Source: JBDTNQ01 sp039933635 (GTDB lineage: Bacteria > Acidobacteriota > Vicinamibacteria > Vicinamibacterales > SCN-69-37). From it: a DNA stretch of 40,468 bases. Location of the stretch: the NCBI GenBank assembly GCA_039933635.1, contig JBDTNQ010000025.1:1-40468 (forward strand), written 5' to 3'. Position numbers and translations under genes: made by a program. This document shows positions 32,035-39,887 of the stretch, one piece after another. The notes under the pieces were generated by a model. That model made no database searches, was not told where the DNA came from, and saw nothing but the letters and a program-made list of their open reading frames with translations. Positions within the stretch are counted from its first letter, which is position 1, and each line of letters begins with the position of its first letter.

Positions 32035-33834
32035 ATGCGCGCGCGACGCTCTCTTCTCGTTGTCCTCCTTGCCACGCTGGCCAGCGCGGCCGTTGGCGCC
32101 CAGGTCGGCCGCGGCACCACTGAGTGGCTGACGGCTCACGCCGATGCCCAGCGCACCTCCTGGATCCGTATGGATCCGGTGATCTCCGTCGACGCGATGT
32201 CGAAACCCGGATTTCAGCTGCAGTGGAAGCAGAAGCTCGACAATCAGGCACGCCAGTCGATGGGACTCGCCCAGGGTGTGACGGCGAATGGCGTCACGCT
32301 CTTCGTGCCCATGTCGGTCGTGGCAGGCAGTTCCAACAACATCTACGCGCTCGACAACGACACGGGCTACGTCGTGTGGCAACGCCACTTCGACGCGGCC
32401 ATGCCGGCCGCCACAGCGGCGTGCCCGGGTGGCATCACCGCCGCCGCGACGCGCATCGTCACGCTCACGCCGGCTGTGGCTGCTCCGGGACGTGCTGGTG
32501 GTCGCGGTGGCGCGGGATATCGCAGCCTTCTCGGCGAGCCCGGCGAAGGGGTGCCGGTCGAGGCGCGCGCAGGCGGGCCTGGACGTGGAGCCGCGCCGGC
32601 TCCCGCGCGTGGTGGTGACCCGGCCGCTCCGCCAGCGGGTGCGCCCGCAGGACAACCTGCAGGCGCCGGTGCGCCCGCTGCGGCTCCCGGCGCACCGCCC
32701 GCTGGAGCGCCCGGCCCCGCAGGTGCACAGGCTGGAGGCCCGGGTCGTGGGGCACAACCCGCGGGTGGTGGCATTCCCGGCGCGCCAGCGGCTGCAAACA
32801 GCGGTGGTGGCCTCGGACGGCCCTCTGGCGTGATGTACGCCGTGTCGAGCGACGGCATGTTGCACGTCATCGGATTGCAGTCCGGCAAGGACCTCCAGAA
32901 GCCGGCACCGTTCGTTCCCGCCAACTCACGTTGGTCCGATCCGATTGCGGTGAATACGACGATGTATGCCGCCACGAGCGGCGGATGCGGCGGCGCGCCA
33001 AACGGAATCTTCGCGATCGATCTGGCTGGTCCCGACAAGGCCGTGACGTCTTGGAAGACCAGCGGCGGCGGCGTCGTTGGAGCGATCGCGTTCACGGGTG
33101 ACGGCACCCTCATCGCCGCGATCGGACCGGGCCAGACGACCGGCGAGGGCCGGGCGAACGCCATCGTCGCACTCGATGCGAAGACCCTGCAGGTGAAGGA
33201 TTGGTATACGCAACCCAACGCGGAGTTCGTGACGGGTCCCACGATCCTGCGTGACGGTGACCGTGAACTGGTCGCCGCCGCGACGAAGGACGGACGCGTC
33301 TTGCTGCTCAATGCTTCGTCACTCGGCGGCGCGAATCACGCGACGCCGCTCGCTGCTTCCGCGAAGCTGACGTCGGCGACCGGGACCATCTCAGCCGATG
33401 CCCTTGCGACGTGGCAGGAAGGCGCGGCCGGCGCAGGTGGGGCGTCGTGGGTGCTGGTGCCAGTGTCGGGGCAGCCCGCAGGCGCGAGCGCGACCAACGG
33501 CGCAACGGCATCCGGAGCTGTCGTCGCGTTGAAGCTCACGAGCAGCGGCGCCGCTCCTTCACTACAGGCTGCGTGGACGTCGAACGATCTCGTGTCGCCG
33601 GCATCGCCGATCGTTGTCAACGGCGTCGTGTTTGCGCTGTCGGCCGGACGCGCCGCGTCGCCGGCGGTTCTGCACGCGTACGACGGGGCCTCAGGCAAAG
33701 CGCTCTGGAGCAGCCAGAAGGCGATGACTTCAGCCGCGTCGCCTGTGAGTTTCTGGAGCGCGCTCGGTCAAATCTACGTCGGCGGAACGGACGGCACCGT
33801 TTACGCCTTCGGATTTCTCGACGAACGACGATAG
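32035..33834 (+). CDS. Exported PQQ-type beta-propeller protein with Gly/Pro/Ala-rich insert
   Basis: This 599-residue protein has a signal peptide (SLLVVLLATLASAAVGAQ) and propeller blades (NIYALDNDTGYVVWQRHFD, LHAYDGASGKALWSS, GGTDGTVYAFGF). It shares with the preceding protein the order WxRHFD, CPGG and GCGG, so the two are paralogues. Between blades, residues about 150-264 form a low-complexity stretch of Gly, Pro, Ala and Arg (GAPAGQPAGAGAPAAAPG is one part) with no counterpart in the first protein. The start ATG 32035 has GGAGG 9 nt upstream. The two genes form one transcript that ends at the hairpin at 33884-33910. Confidence 0.85.
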   Translation: MRARRSLLVVLLATLASAAVGAQVGRGTTEWLTAHADAQRTSWIRMDPVISVDAMSKPGFQLQWKQKLDNQARQSMGLAQGVTANGVTLFVPMSVVAGSSNNIYALDNDTGYVVWQRHFDAAMPAATAACPGGITAAATRIVTLTPAVAAPGRAGGRGGAGYRSLLGEPGEGVPVEARAGGPGRGAAPAPARGGDPAAPPAGAPAGQPAGAGAPAAAPGAPPAGAPGPAGAQAGGPGRGAQPAGGGIPGAPAAANSGGGLGRPSGVMYAVSSDGMLHVIGLQSGKDLQKPAPFVPANSRWSDPIAVNTTMYAATSGGCGGAPNGIFAIDLAGPDKAVTSWKTSGGGVVGAIAFTGDGTLIAAIGPGQTTGEGRANAIVALDAKTLQVKDWYTQPNAEFVTGPTILRDGDRELVAAATKDGRVLLLNASSLGGANHATPLAASAKLTSATGTISADALATWQEGAAGAGGASWVLVPVSGQPAGASATNGATASGAVVALKLTSSGAAPSLQAAWTSNDLVSPASPIVVNGVVFALSAGRAASPAVLHAYDGASGKALWSSQKAMTSAASPVSFWSALGQIYVGGTDGTVYAFGFLDERR

Positions 33835-33883
33835 GTTTCGCGTCAATCCCGAGAGTTCGGGAAGGCGAATTGGACAGCGAAAA

Positions 33884-33914
33884 CCCCCGAGCCGGCTTCC
33901 GGCCCGGGGGTTCT
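33884..33914. terminator. Bidirectional intrinsic terminator
   Basis: CCCCCGAGCCGG and CCGGCCCGGGGG enclose CTT. On the minus strand the single mismatch becomes G-U and TTTTCG follows; on the plus strand TTCTGC follows. It lies between the convergent ends of the PQQ-type gene (33834) and the proline-rich gene (33931) and probably serves both. Confidence 0.85.
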
Positions 33915-33930
33915 GCATTTCACGACTGAG

Positions 33931-34527
33931 CTAGTTCGACGGCGTCGTGGGCGCCTGTTCCGGCACGGCCGGAGCCGTTGGTGCGGGTGTCGGCGTCTCG
34001 GGCGCCGCTGGCGCAGGGGCCGGCGGTTCCGGTGCTGTCGGTGCCGGGGTCTCCGGCGCGGATGGCGGCTCCACCGGTGCCGGGGCGGGAGCCGTCACAG
34101 GTGGCGCGGGAGCGACTGGCGGCGTCACCATTGGCATCAATGGCTCGGGCGTTGGCACCGGAACGGATGGAGTCGGAACCGTTTTCGGGGTTGACGTCGA
34201 CGGTTTCGGTACCGGCTTTGGAGCCGGCTTGGCCGCTGGTGCCGGCGTCGGGACAACGGGCGCCTCAGCCGCAGGAGCAGGTTCGGGTGCTATCGCCACC
34301 GCCGGCTCCGAGCTTGCCGGAGTAAGGCTCTGCGTATCAGGCGCCTGCATCGTGCTCGGTGCGCTCTGGTTGACCGCCGCAGGCCGTGCGCCGTGTCTGG
34401 CTGCGACGAACGCGCCCGATCCGATGAGACACACCGCCGCAATCGCGGCGACCACCCGGTTCTTGGCGTACAGCGGGCGCGCGGGCTCCTGGATATCGAT
34501 ATCTGAGTCGAACAGGTTCAGGCTCAT
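33931..34527 (-). CDS. Membrane-anchored proline/alanine-rich protein
   Basis: The 198 residues comprise a polar N-terminus (MSLNLFDSDIDIQEPARPLY), one membrane segment (VVAAIAAVCLIGSGAFVAA, about 25-43) and then about 150 residues of Pro, Ala, Thr, Glu and Val with PAP, PKP and PTP runs. Such a tail is extended and could span the periplasm or contact the wall. The coding strand is supported by AGGAGG 5 nt before the ATG and by the terminator after the stop; the opposite strand is also open but lacks these. No enzyme or known family is recognised. TonB-like spacing is a possibility, but the TonB C-terminal domain is absent. Confidence 0.7.
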   Translation of the reverse strand: MSLNLFDSDIDIQEPARPLYAKNRVVAAIAAVCLIGSGAFVAARHGARPAAVNQSAPSTMQAPDTQSLTPASSEPAVAIAPEPAPAAEAPVVPTPAPAAKPAPKPVPKPSTSTPKTVPTPSVPVPTPEPLMPMVTPPVAPAPPVTAPAPAPVEPPSAPETPAPTAPEPPAPAPAAPETPTPAPTAPAVPEQAPTTPSN

Positions 34528-34578
34528 GATGACCTCCTGGCGAGGTAGGTATCAAGAACCGTTCCCATTAAGAAACAG

Positions 34579-34598
34579 CACTAATGCTTAGTGTTTTT
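34579..34598. promoter_or_regulatory. Small palindrome upstream of the proline-rich gene
   Basis: CACTAA and TTAGTG enclose TGC and are followed by TTTTT on the plus strand. It lies 50 nt upstream of the start of the proline-rich gene, in its likely promoter region. It could be an operator; the stem is too short to be a convincing terminator. Confidence 0.35.
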
Positions 34599-34637
34599 GC
34601 GAGATCTTCCTGGCACGAACGTGCGACAGGTAAAGAT

Positions 34638-34664
34638 GGGAAGGTTCGACCTTCGAACCCTCCC
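34638..34664 (-). terminator. Intrinsic terminator of the BON-LysM gene
   Basis: On the minus strand GGGAGGGTTCG pairs with CGAACCTTCCC (11 pairs including one G-U) around AAGGT, followed by ATCTTT. It starts 15 nt after the stop of the BON-LysM gene. The T-run is weak. Confidence 0.65.
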
Positions 34665-34678
34665 ACCTCGACACGGAC

Positions 34679-35077
34679 CTATGCCGGAATCTTCAGGACT
34701 TGACCGGGCTTGATCACGTTCGGATCCTTCAGTTGATCCTTGTTGGCATCGAAGATCTTCATATACGCGTTCGCGTTGCCGTAGAACTGTTTGCTGATCT
34801 TGGACAACGTGTCACCTGTGGCGACCGTGTAGGTCTGCGTCGCTGCCGGCGCTGGCAGCGATGAATCGATCGCCAGATCCATCGACACATCGCTGAATGT
34901 GGAATCGACCGCCTTGATGGCGGTCCACACCTCGTTCTTCGCCTGCTCGGAGGGCGCGGCGCCCTTGATGGTGAGTTTGTTGTCGTGCACGTGCAGTTGG
35001 GTCACGTGCACACCCTTCTGCGTGATCACCTGCAGAGCGGGTGCGTACTTGGCCTTCAGTGTCTCGAGTTGATCCAT
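34679..35077 (-). CDS. BON-LysM protein, Kbp/YgaU-like
   Basis: This 132-residue protein joins a BON-like domain (about 20-72, HVHDNKLTIKGAAPSEQAKNEV) to a C-terminal LysM domain (about 82-131, YTVATGDTLSKISKQFYGNA, ending IKPGQVLKIPA). The order and size match E. coli Kbp (YgaU), a cytoplasmic potassium-binding protein. No signal peptide is present, which agrees with a Kbp-like role instead of wall binding. ATG 35077 has AAGGA 8 nt upstream. Confidence 0.88.
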   Translation of the reverse strand: MDQLETLKAKYAPALQVITQKGVHVTQLHVHDNKLTIKGAAPSEQAKNEVWTAIKAVDSTFSDVSMDLAIDSSLPAPAATQTYTVATGDTLSKISKQFYGNANAYMKIFDANKDQLKDPNVIKPGQVLKIPA

Positions 35078-35358
35078 AGAGCTGATCCTTTTTTACGTGG
35101 TGGGATGTCGGCCGGGAAGATCTCCACTCTAACCGTTCCCTGCCCATCGGGCCAGCCGCGTTGCGAACAATCGTGTCGTTCCCGCCCGACCAAGTCACCC
35201 GGTATGTTTTGCTCTGCTTGGCGGGATTCTGCGCGGTCCTTCCCGCAGGCGCGCCGACCGTCGTGTTCCCCTGGGCGTGGTCAGCCCTCCTTCTTCCGAC
35301 GTTTCTGCCGATTGGACACTTGTTAGGGGCTTCCGCCCGCACGCACAGAGAGAAGGGG

Positions 35359-37437
35359 ATGTTTGTGACCGGTCCGACCGCCGCTCCGCCCGCTCCGCAT
35401 TCTGTGACGCGGACACCCCATCCGTCTGCGCCGTCGCTGGAGTTCTATCGCTCGCTGGTCGAGAGCCTGCCGCACAACATCATGCAGAAGGATATCGAGG
35501 GCCGGTTCACGTTCGTGAACGCCCGGTTCTGCCAGACGATTGGGCGCACGCGTGAGGAATTGATCGGCAAGACGGACTTCGAGTTGTACCCGGAGGATCT
35601 CGCGCTGAAGTATCGCGCGGACGATCGCTTCGTCGTCGAGTCCGGCGAGACCTTCGGTGTCTTCGAGACACACCAGTCGGCGACCGGCAAGACCTTCATC
35701 CAGGTGGTCAAGACGCCGGTCCGCGATGCAAACGGCACGGTCACGGGCGTGCAGTGCGTGTTCTGGGACGGGACGGAACGCAACGTGATGGAAGAGCAGC
35801 TCCACCTGGAGCGCGAGCTGCTGCGGGCCATGCTCGACACGAGCCCGGACAGTATCTACTTCAAGGACGAGCACTCGAGGTTCCTCAAGGTCAGCAAATC
35901 GCTCGCGGACCGGGTGGGCGTGGCGGATCCGGGCGAACTCATCGGCAAGACAGACGCGGATTTCTTCAGCGTTGAGCATGCCCGCTCGGCGTACCTGGAC
36001 GAGTTGCGGATCATCAACGGCGGCTCGCCGGTCATTTCCCAGACGGAGCGTGAACTGCGCCTGGATGGCCAGCAACGGTGGGTCACGACCACCAAGATGC
36101 CGCTCCGCGACAAGGCGGGCCGCGTCGTCGGCACGTTCGGGCTCTCGCGCGACATCACCGAGCTGAAACAGGCGGAAGCCGCGGTCGACAAACGGACCAT
36201 GGAGCTCCGCGCCAGCCTCGATCGCTACAAAATGCTCGTCGAGAGCACCCACGCTGTGCCGTGGGAGATGGACGGCGCCACGTGGACGCTGTCCTACATT
36301 TCTCCTCAGGCCGCGCGTGTGTTCGGCTGGGATCCGGAAGCCTTGCTGAAGAATGGCGCTTCGATCCTCGACGTGGTGTACGAGGACGATCGCGAGCACG
36401 TGCGCAAGCAGATGGAAGCGCTGATTCACTCACCCGAGACGCAGGATCTGGCGCTCGACTACCGGGTGTGCGTGGCCGATGGGCGGCTGGGATACGTCCG
36501 CAGCGTGATGAGCGTGCATCGCGAGCAGCCTGACCGCGCCGGTATCGTGCGCGGCGTCACCCTCGACATCACCGAACAGAAGAAGCTCGAAGCGGGCCTG
36601 CACCAATCGCAGAAGCTCGAGTCCATCGGCCGCCTCGCTGCCGGTGTCGCGCACGAGATCAACACGCCGGTCCAGTTCGTGAGTGACAGTGTGCATTTCG
36701 TCCGCGACGCGATGACCGATCTCGCAGGTCTGCTCGCGCACTACCAGCGCGTGAACCAGTCCGTGATCGAGGGTTCCGCATCCGCGGTGGCGTCGGCCGA
36801 GGTCCTCGAAGCCGAGCAGACGGCTGATCTCGACTACCTGCTCGAGAACGTGCCGAAGGCGCTGACGCGATCCCTCGACGGGCTCGACCGCGTGGCGACC
36901 ATCGTCCGCTCGATGAAGGAATTCGCGCATCCGGACCAGAAGGAGATGACCTCCGTCGACCTCAATCAGGCGGTGCAGAGCACACTGGTCATCGCGCGCA
37001 ATGAATACAAGTACGTGGCCGACGTCGATGTCGACTTCGGCGACTTGCCGCTCGTGACCTGTCACGGCGGCGACGTCAACCAGGCCGTGCTGAACATCAT
37101 CGTGAACGCGGCCCACGCGATTGGCGATGTGGTCAAGGGGACCGAAGAGCGAGGGCGGATCACCGTCAGCACCAGGCAGGACGGCGATCACGTCATCATC
37201 GCGATCGCCGACAGCGGCGGCGGTATTCCCGCATCGATCCAGGGGCGACTCTTCGATCCGTTCTTCACGACGAAGGAAGTCGGCCGGGGTACGGGCCAGG
37301 GGCTCGCCATCGCCCGATCGGTGGTCGTCGAGACCCACGGCGGCCATCTGACCTTCGATACGGAACTGGGACGCGGCACCACGTTCTACCTTCGGCTGCC
37401 GATCACGCCGGCTCGGGACGCACGGAGCCAGTCATGA
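35359..37437 (+). CDS. PAS-domain sensor histidine kinase
   Basis: This kinase of 692 residues (from ATG 35359) has three PAS domains at about 27-145, 158-275 and 292-405, then the HisKA dimerisation helix with phospho-acceptor His432 in GVAHEINTP. The HATPase domain follows, with the N-box NIIVNAAHAI, ADSGGGIP, FDPFFTTKE and GTGQGLAIA. No membrane segment is present in this form, so it would sense a cytoplasmic cue. An in-frame TTG at 35161 would add 66 residues with a hydrophobic stretch (YVLLCLAGFCAVLPAG), but it has no ribosome-binding site. Its stop overlaps the start of the receiver-HDOD gene by 4 nt, and that protein is its likely partner. Confidence 0.92.
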   Translation: MFVTGPTAAPPAPHSVTRTPHPSAPSLEFYRSLVESLPHNIMQKDIEGRFTFVNARFCQTIGRTREELIGKTDFELYPEDLALKYRADDRFVVESGETFGVFETHQSATGKTFIQVVKTPVRDANGTVTGVQCVFWDGTERNVMEEQLHLERELLRAMLDTSPDSIYFKDEHSRFLKVSKSLADRVGVADPGELIGKTDADFFSVEHARSAYLDELRIINGGSPVISQTERELRLDGQQRWVTTTKMPLRDKAGRVVGTFGLSRDITELKQAEAAVDKRTMELRASLDRYKMLVESTHAVPWEMDGATWTLSYISPQAARVFGWDPEALLKNGASILDVVYEDDREHVRKQMEALIHSPETQDLALDYRVCVADGRLGYVRSVMSVHREQPDRAGIVRGVTLDITEQKKLEAGLHQSQKLESIGRLAAGVAHEINTPVQFVSDSVHFVRDAMTDLAGLLAHYQRVNQSVIEGSASAVASAEVLEAEQTADLDYLLENVPKALTRSLDGLDRVATIVRSMKEFAHPDQKEMTSVDLNQAVQSTLVIARNEYKYVADVDVDFGDLPLVTCHGGDVNQAVLNIIVNAAHAIGDVVKGTEERGRITVSTRQDGDHVIIAIADSGGGIPASIQGRLFDPFFTTKEVGRGTGQGLAIARSVVVETHGGHLTFDTELGRGTTFYLRLPITPARDARSQS

Positions 37438-38633
37438 GGCACAAGCGGATTCTGTTCGTCGACGACGAGGTCCAGGTGCTGGACGGTCTGCGGAATCTGT
37501 TCCGCCGGCAGCGTCACGTCTGGGACATGTCATTCGTGACGAGCGGCGAGGCGGCGCTGACCGAGCTCAGTCGCGCGTCCTTCGACGTCATCGTGTCGGA
37601 CATGCGCATGCCGGGCATGGATGGCGCAACGCTTCTGCGTCACGTGAAGGCCGACCATCCGGGCGTCGTTCGCATCGTGCTGTCGGGGCACGCGGAACGG
37701 GCCGCGATGGTGCGTGCCCTCTCCGTGGCGCATCAGTTCCTGAGCAAGCCGTGCGAGGCCGAGAGCCTGCGGGCGGCACTCGAGCGCACGTGCGCGCTGC
37801 GGGACCTGCTCGCGAACGAGGTCATTCGGCGAGCCGCCGGCCAGCTCGATCGCCTGCCGTCTGCGCCGGCCACGTACTGGGAACTGGCGCAGGCGCTCGC
37901 GCAACCCGACGTCGTGTGGCAGGACGTGGCGGCCATTGTCGAGCGCGACACGGCAATGGCGGTGAAGGTCCTGCAGCTCGTGAACTCGCCGTTTTTCGGA
38001 CTCAGCCGGCAGGTCGTGTCCGTGCAGCAGGCCGTCATGTACCTTGGCGTCGAGCTGCTGAAAGGCTTATCGCTCGGCGCGCACGTCTTTGCGACCCTGC
38101 CGTCCGTTGACGTGCCCGGCTTCTCACTCGAGCAGTTCCAGCGCCATGCCCAGCACACCGCGCAGCTGGCACGCCGGTTTGTCAACGACCCCGTGCGGAT
38201 CGACGAGGCGTTCACCGCCGCCATGGTGCACGACATCGGCCAGATCGTCCTCGGGCTGGGCATGCCGGCCGAGTTCAGCGCCGTGTGCCGTGAGGTCCAG
38301 TTGACTGGCCGGTCCGTGGAAGACGTGGAGCGTGCCCGACTGGGTGTGACGCACGCGACGGTCGGCGCCTATCTGCTCGGCTTGTGGGGCCTCCCCTTCA
38401 CCATCGTGGAAGCCGTGGCGCATCATCACTCCCCGTCGCTCGTGCCTGCCGGACCACGTGAAGTCCTTGCGGCCCTCCACGTGAGCGAAGCCTTCGCCGA
38501 TGCGGCGGAAAAAGGCCCAGACGTCGAGCCTGCCATCGATCGCCACTTCATTGATGACGCCGGCCTCGGCACCCGCCTCGAGCAATGGACCACGCTCGTG
38601 CGTCGCGACGCCGAGGCGAAGATCAGCGCATAG
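37434..38633 (+). CDS. Response regulator with HDOD output domain
   Basis: The 399 residues hold a receiver domain (1-120) with the acidic pair VDDE, phospho-acceptor Asp56 in VSDMRMP and the conserved Lys in FLSKPCE. The HDOD domain (about 135-340) has RLPSAPATY, LQLVNSPFFGL, VQQAVMYLGVE and VHDIGQIVL. HDOD proteins regulate motility, c-di-GMP or stress responses through protein contacts; enzymatic activity is usually absent. The HDIG-type residues are retained here. It starts at ATG 37434, overlapping the kinase stop, and faces the EAL gene tail to tail. It shares extended similarity with the HDOD protein at the right edge. Confidence 0.92.
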   Translation: MRHKRILFVDDEVQVLDGLRNLFRRQRHVWDMSFVTSGEAALTELSRASFDVIVSDMRMPGMDGATLLRHVKADHPGVVRIVLSGHAERAAMVRALSVAHQFLSKPCEAESLRAALERTCALRDLLANEVIRRAAGQLDRLPSAPATYWELAQALAQPDVVWQDVAAIVERDTAMAVKVLQLVNSPFFGLSRQVVSVQQAVMYLGVELLKGLSLGAHVFATLPSVDVPGFSLEQFQRHAQHTAQLARRFVNDPVRIDEAFTAAMVHDIGQIVLGLGMPAEFSAVCREVQLTGRSVEDVERARLGVTHATVGAYLLGLWGLPFTIVEAVAHHHSPSLVPAGPREVLAALHVSEAFADAAEKGPDVEPAIDRHFIDDAGLGTRLEQWTTLVRRDAEAKISA

Positions 38634-38726
38634 ACAGAATCAGGTCCGTCTGGTCGGTCGAGTCATCGGGGCTTCTGACGCCCGTCATGAGCTGTTTGCA
38701 GGGACTGTCGCAACACTCGGGCCCGA

Positions 38727-39887
38727 CTAGTCGCAGAGTTCCGATCGCGTCGTGCAGTAGTCGGCGGCGGGGCGGCCGAGGAGGTAGCCCTGGAGCAGAT
38801 TGCAGCCCATCTGGCGCGCGGCCTTGAGGTCGTTCTCTTCTTCGACGCCCTCGGCCACCGTGGTAATGGACAGCTCCCGGCAGACGGCGGCGATCGAGCG
38901 GACGAGTTTGTGCTTCGACGGCGTGCTGTGCATCGCACGGATGAGTTCGCGGTCGAATTTCACGAAGTCCGGGAGGATGGTCGTGAATGCGGTCAGGCCC
39001 GAATAGCCCGATCCCATGTCGTCAATGGCCACTCGATAGCCGCACTCGCGCAGCAGCTCGATGCGATGACGAAGGTCGTCCACCTCTTCGAGGGAACCGC
39101 GTTCGGTGATCTCCAGCACGATCGCTTCGGCGTATGCGGCGAGCGGATCGTCCGTGGAATAGAGCTGCGGATCCAGCAACGACCGCGGGTGGAGGTTGAC
39201 GAAGACGGAGGTGCCCCTCGGGCGCTGGTCGAGGCGCGTCGTAATGCAGGCACGAATAGCGCGTTCCACTTCCCACAGCCGACCGGCGGCATCGGCCGCG
39301 TCGAGCAGATCGCCCGCGCTTGCGTCCATGTCCGCAGGAAGCCGCATCAGCGCCTCGTGAGCGAAGAGTTCGCCGCCTCGGCTGCCGTAGATCGGCTGCA
39401 TCACCATATGCATCGAGCGCATGGCATCGTCGATGGACAGGTCCAACTGACGCTGCGGTGTGCCGGTGCGATGCACGACGTGCGCCTCGAGCGCCTGCTG
39501 GACGGCCAGGCCCAGGTCCGCGGGCGTGCAGGGTTTGAGCAAGTACCGGAACACGCCGGCCTCGTTCACCGCGCGCGAGATGGTCCGTGGATCCATGGTG
39601 CCGCTGAGCACCATGCGGACGATCTCGGGATGCCGACGGCGTAGCTCGGTCAGAAAATCCGTGCCGGACATGGCCGGCATCTGTTCGTCGCTGACGACGA
39701 CGCCGATCGATTCGCGCGAGATGAGTTCGAATGCCTCAGTCGGACTCGCGGCCGTGAGAATGCGGAAGTTCCGCCCGCGCAGCGCCATGGTGATGGCGTC
39801 GAGAATGTTCGCTTCGTCATCGACGAACAGGGCGTAGGGTGTGTTCGGGCTGTTGACGTGTCCAGACGGACGTTCTGGGAGCCCCAT
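38727..39887 (-). CDS. Receiver-EAL protein, c-di-GMP phosphodiesterase
   Basis: This 386-residue response regulator has a receiver domain (about 18-135, FVDDE, phospho-acceptor Asp in VVSDEQMP, Lys in YLLKPC) and an EAL domain (about 155-380). The residues needed for c-di-GMP hydrolysis are all visible: EAL in HEALMR, Asn in FVNLHP, Glu in LEITE, the Asp pair in IDDMGSGYS, Lys in VKFDRE, Glu in VAEGVE and Gln in LLQGY. It is therefore probably active. ATG 39887 has GAGGAG 6 nt upstream and overlaps the upstream HDOD stop by one base (TGATG). The frame is open further upstream, without homology. Confidence 0.93.
   Translation of the reverse strand: MGLPERPSGHVNSPNTPYALFVDDEANILDAITMALRGRNFRILTAASPTEAFELISRESIGVVVSDEQMPAMSGTDFLTELRRRHPEIVRMVLSGTMDPRTISRAVNEAGVFRYLLKPCTPADLGLAVQQALEAHVVHRTGTPQRQLDLSIDDAMRSMHMVMQPIYGSRGGELFAHEALMRLPADMDASAGDLLDAADAAGRLWEVERAIRACITTRLDQRPRGTSVFVNLHPRSLLDPQLYSTDDPLAAYAEAIVLEITERGSLEEVDDLRHRIELLRECGYRVAIDDMGSGYSGLTAFTTILPDFVKFDRELIRAMHSTPSKHKLVRSIAAVCRELSITTVAEGVEEENDLKAARQMGCNLLQGYLLGRPAADYCTTRSELCD

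Noticed and set aside
33947..34591. Gly/Ala-rich open frame on the plus strand opposite the proline-rich gene
   Set aside because: Gly runs are the mirror image of Pro/Ala codons. The minus strand has the ribosome-binding site, a membrane segment and a terminator.
35161..35358. Longer histidine kinase start at TTG 35161 with a membrane segment
   Set aside because: There is no ribosome-binding site, the start codon is rare, and the segment is interrupted by prolines; ATG 35359 follows a purine-rich stretch and precedes the first PAS domain. Kept as an alternative.
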